Position numbers and translations under genes: made by a program. DNA of 64,000 nt from Streptomyces brasiliensis (GTDB lineage Bacteria; Actinomycetota; Actinomycetes; Streptomycetales; Streptomycetaceae): NCBI RefSeq assembly GCF_014647875.1, contig NZ_BMQA01000001.1:1-64000 (forward strand), written 5' to 3'. Numbering within the stretch: the first letter of the stretch is position 1; the number at the start of each line of letters is the position of its first letter. Shown here one piece after another: positions 63,883 through 64,000 of this stretch. The notes below the pieces were generated by a model that saw only the letters and a program-made list of their open reading frames with translations, searched no databases and was not told the origin of the DNA.

Positions 63883-64000
63883 TCAGACGTGTGCGAGGAG
63901 GCGCTCCAGCGGCCGGGGAACGCGCTCGAGGTCCAGGTGCGCGACCAGAGCCTGGGCGTAGAGGGCCTTGCGACCGCTGTGCGTGCCCATGAAGCGCCGC
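63883..64000 (-). CDS. 3' end of a gene running off the window
   Basis: Last 38 codons only: RRFMGTHSGRKALYAQALVA then HLDLERVPRPLERLLAHV and stop. Coding-like codon use, convergent with the MFS gene. Family not identifiable from this piece. Confidence 0.55.
   Translation of the reverse strand, partial: RRFMGTHSGRKALYAQALVAHLDLERVPRPLERLLAHV

Noticed and set aside
1..64000. tRNA, rRNA, CRISPR arrays, complete insertion sequences or prophage
   Set aside because: Looked for cloverleaf-like blocks, regularly spaced repeats, transposase motifs and integrase or capsid genes; saw none I could support.

Overview
The window is high-GC actinobacterial DNA, and the gene families (DUF5133, the DUF6230/DUF6114 pair, DUF6458, DUF6480, LPFR small protein, CsbD, UdgX, Ku, gas-vesicle genes) point to Streptomyces or a close relative. 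I saw no rRNA, tRNA, CRISPR array or complete insertion sequence. Much of the content looks accessory rather than core.

Layout. 0.2-7.5 kb: a PucR-type regulator, a class III aminotransferase and, divergently, an aldehyde dehydrogenase, a CaiB-type CoA-transferase and a glutaryl-CoA dehydrogenase. Together they spell a 5-aminovalerate to glutarate to crotonyl-CoA route (lysine catabolism). 7.5-9.1 kb: a mostly gene-free stretch with a degenerate protease leader and a perfect 26-bp tandem repeat. 9.1-15.8 kb: two large secreted proteases, M4 metalloprotease and S8 subtilase, the latter ending in a strong hairpin terminator. 15.9-22.4 kb: a sugar ABC importer, a YicI-type alpha-xylosidase and a LacI repressor in one operon, with a promoter followed by two LacI-like palindromes. 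22.5-27.4 kb: an SDR enzyme with an altered active site, the DUF6230/DUF6114 pair, a P/S/T-rich membrane protein and an MFS exporter. 27.8-33.9 kb: a molybdenum hydroxylase trio, a YbdK-type carboxylate-amine ligase, DUF5133 and a PEBP-family protein.

33.9-51.7 kb is the most unusual part. About ten broken genes lie among intact ones: a gas-vesicle gvpJ start fused to the end of an acetate kinase, the C-terminal half of a gas-vesicle SRPBCC protein, a small LPFR protein fused to a headless Ppx/GppA, a headless ATP-grasp protein head-to-head with the tail of an Orn/Lys/Arg decarboxylase, a frameshifted methyltransferase, a truncated and frameshifted CBS protein, the first 80 residues of a TPP enzyme, and a P-type ATPase without its catalytic half. 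The intact genes here are enriched for DNA repair: UdgX, Ku, a Fpg/Nei glycosylase, an ATP-dependent DNA ligase with a damaged N-terminus, and PolX just beyond. A baeRF/Vms1-type protein lies directly behind Ku.

53.8-64 kb: CBS and cation-efflux proteins, DUF6458, a DMT transporter, an envelope-type set (MGDG-synthase-like glycosyltransferase, polysaccharide deacetylase, SDR), a CapA-type protein, a VOC protein, an MFS transporter and the 3' end of one more gene running off the window.

All family assignments come from reading motifs by eye. No similarity search was run, and functional names are inferences from family membership and neighbourhood.
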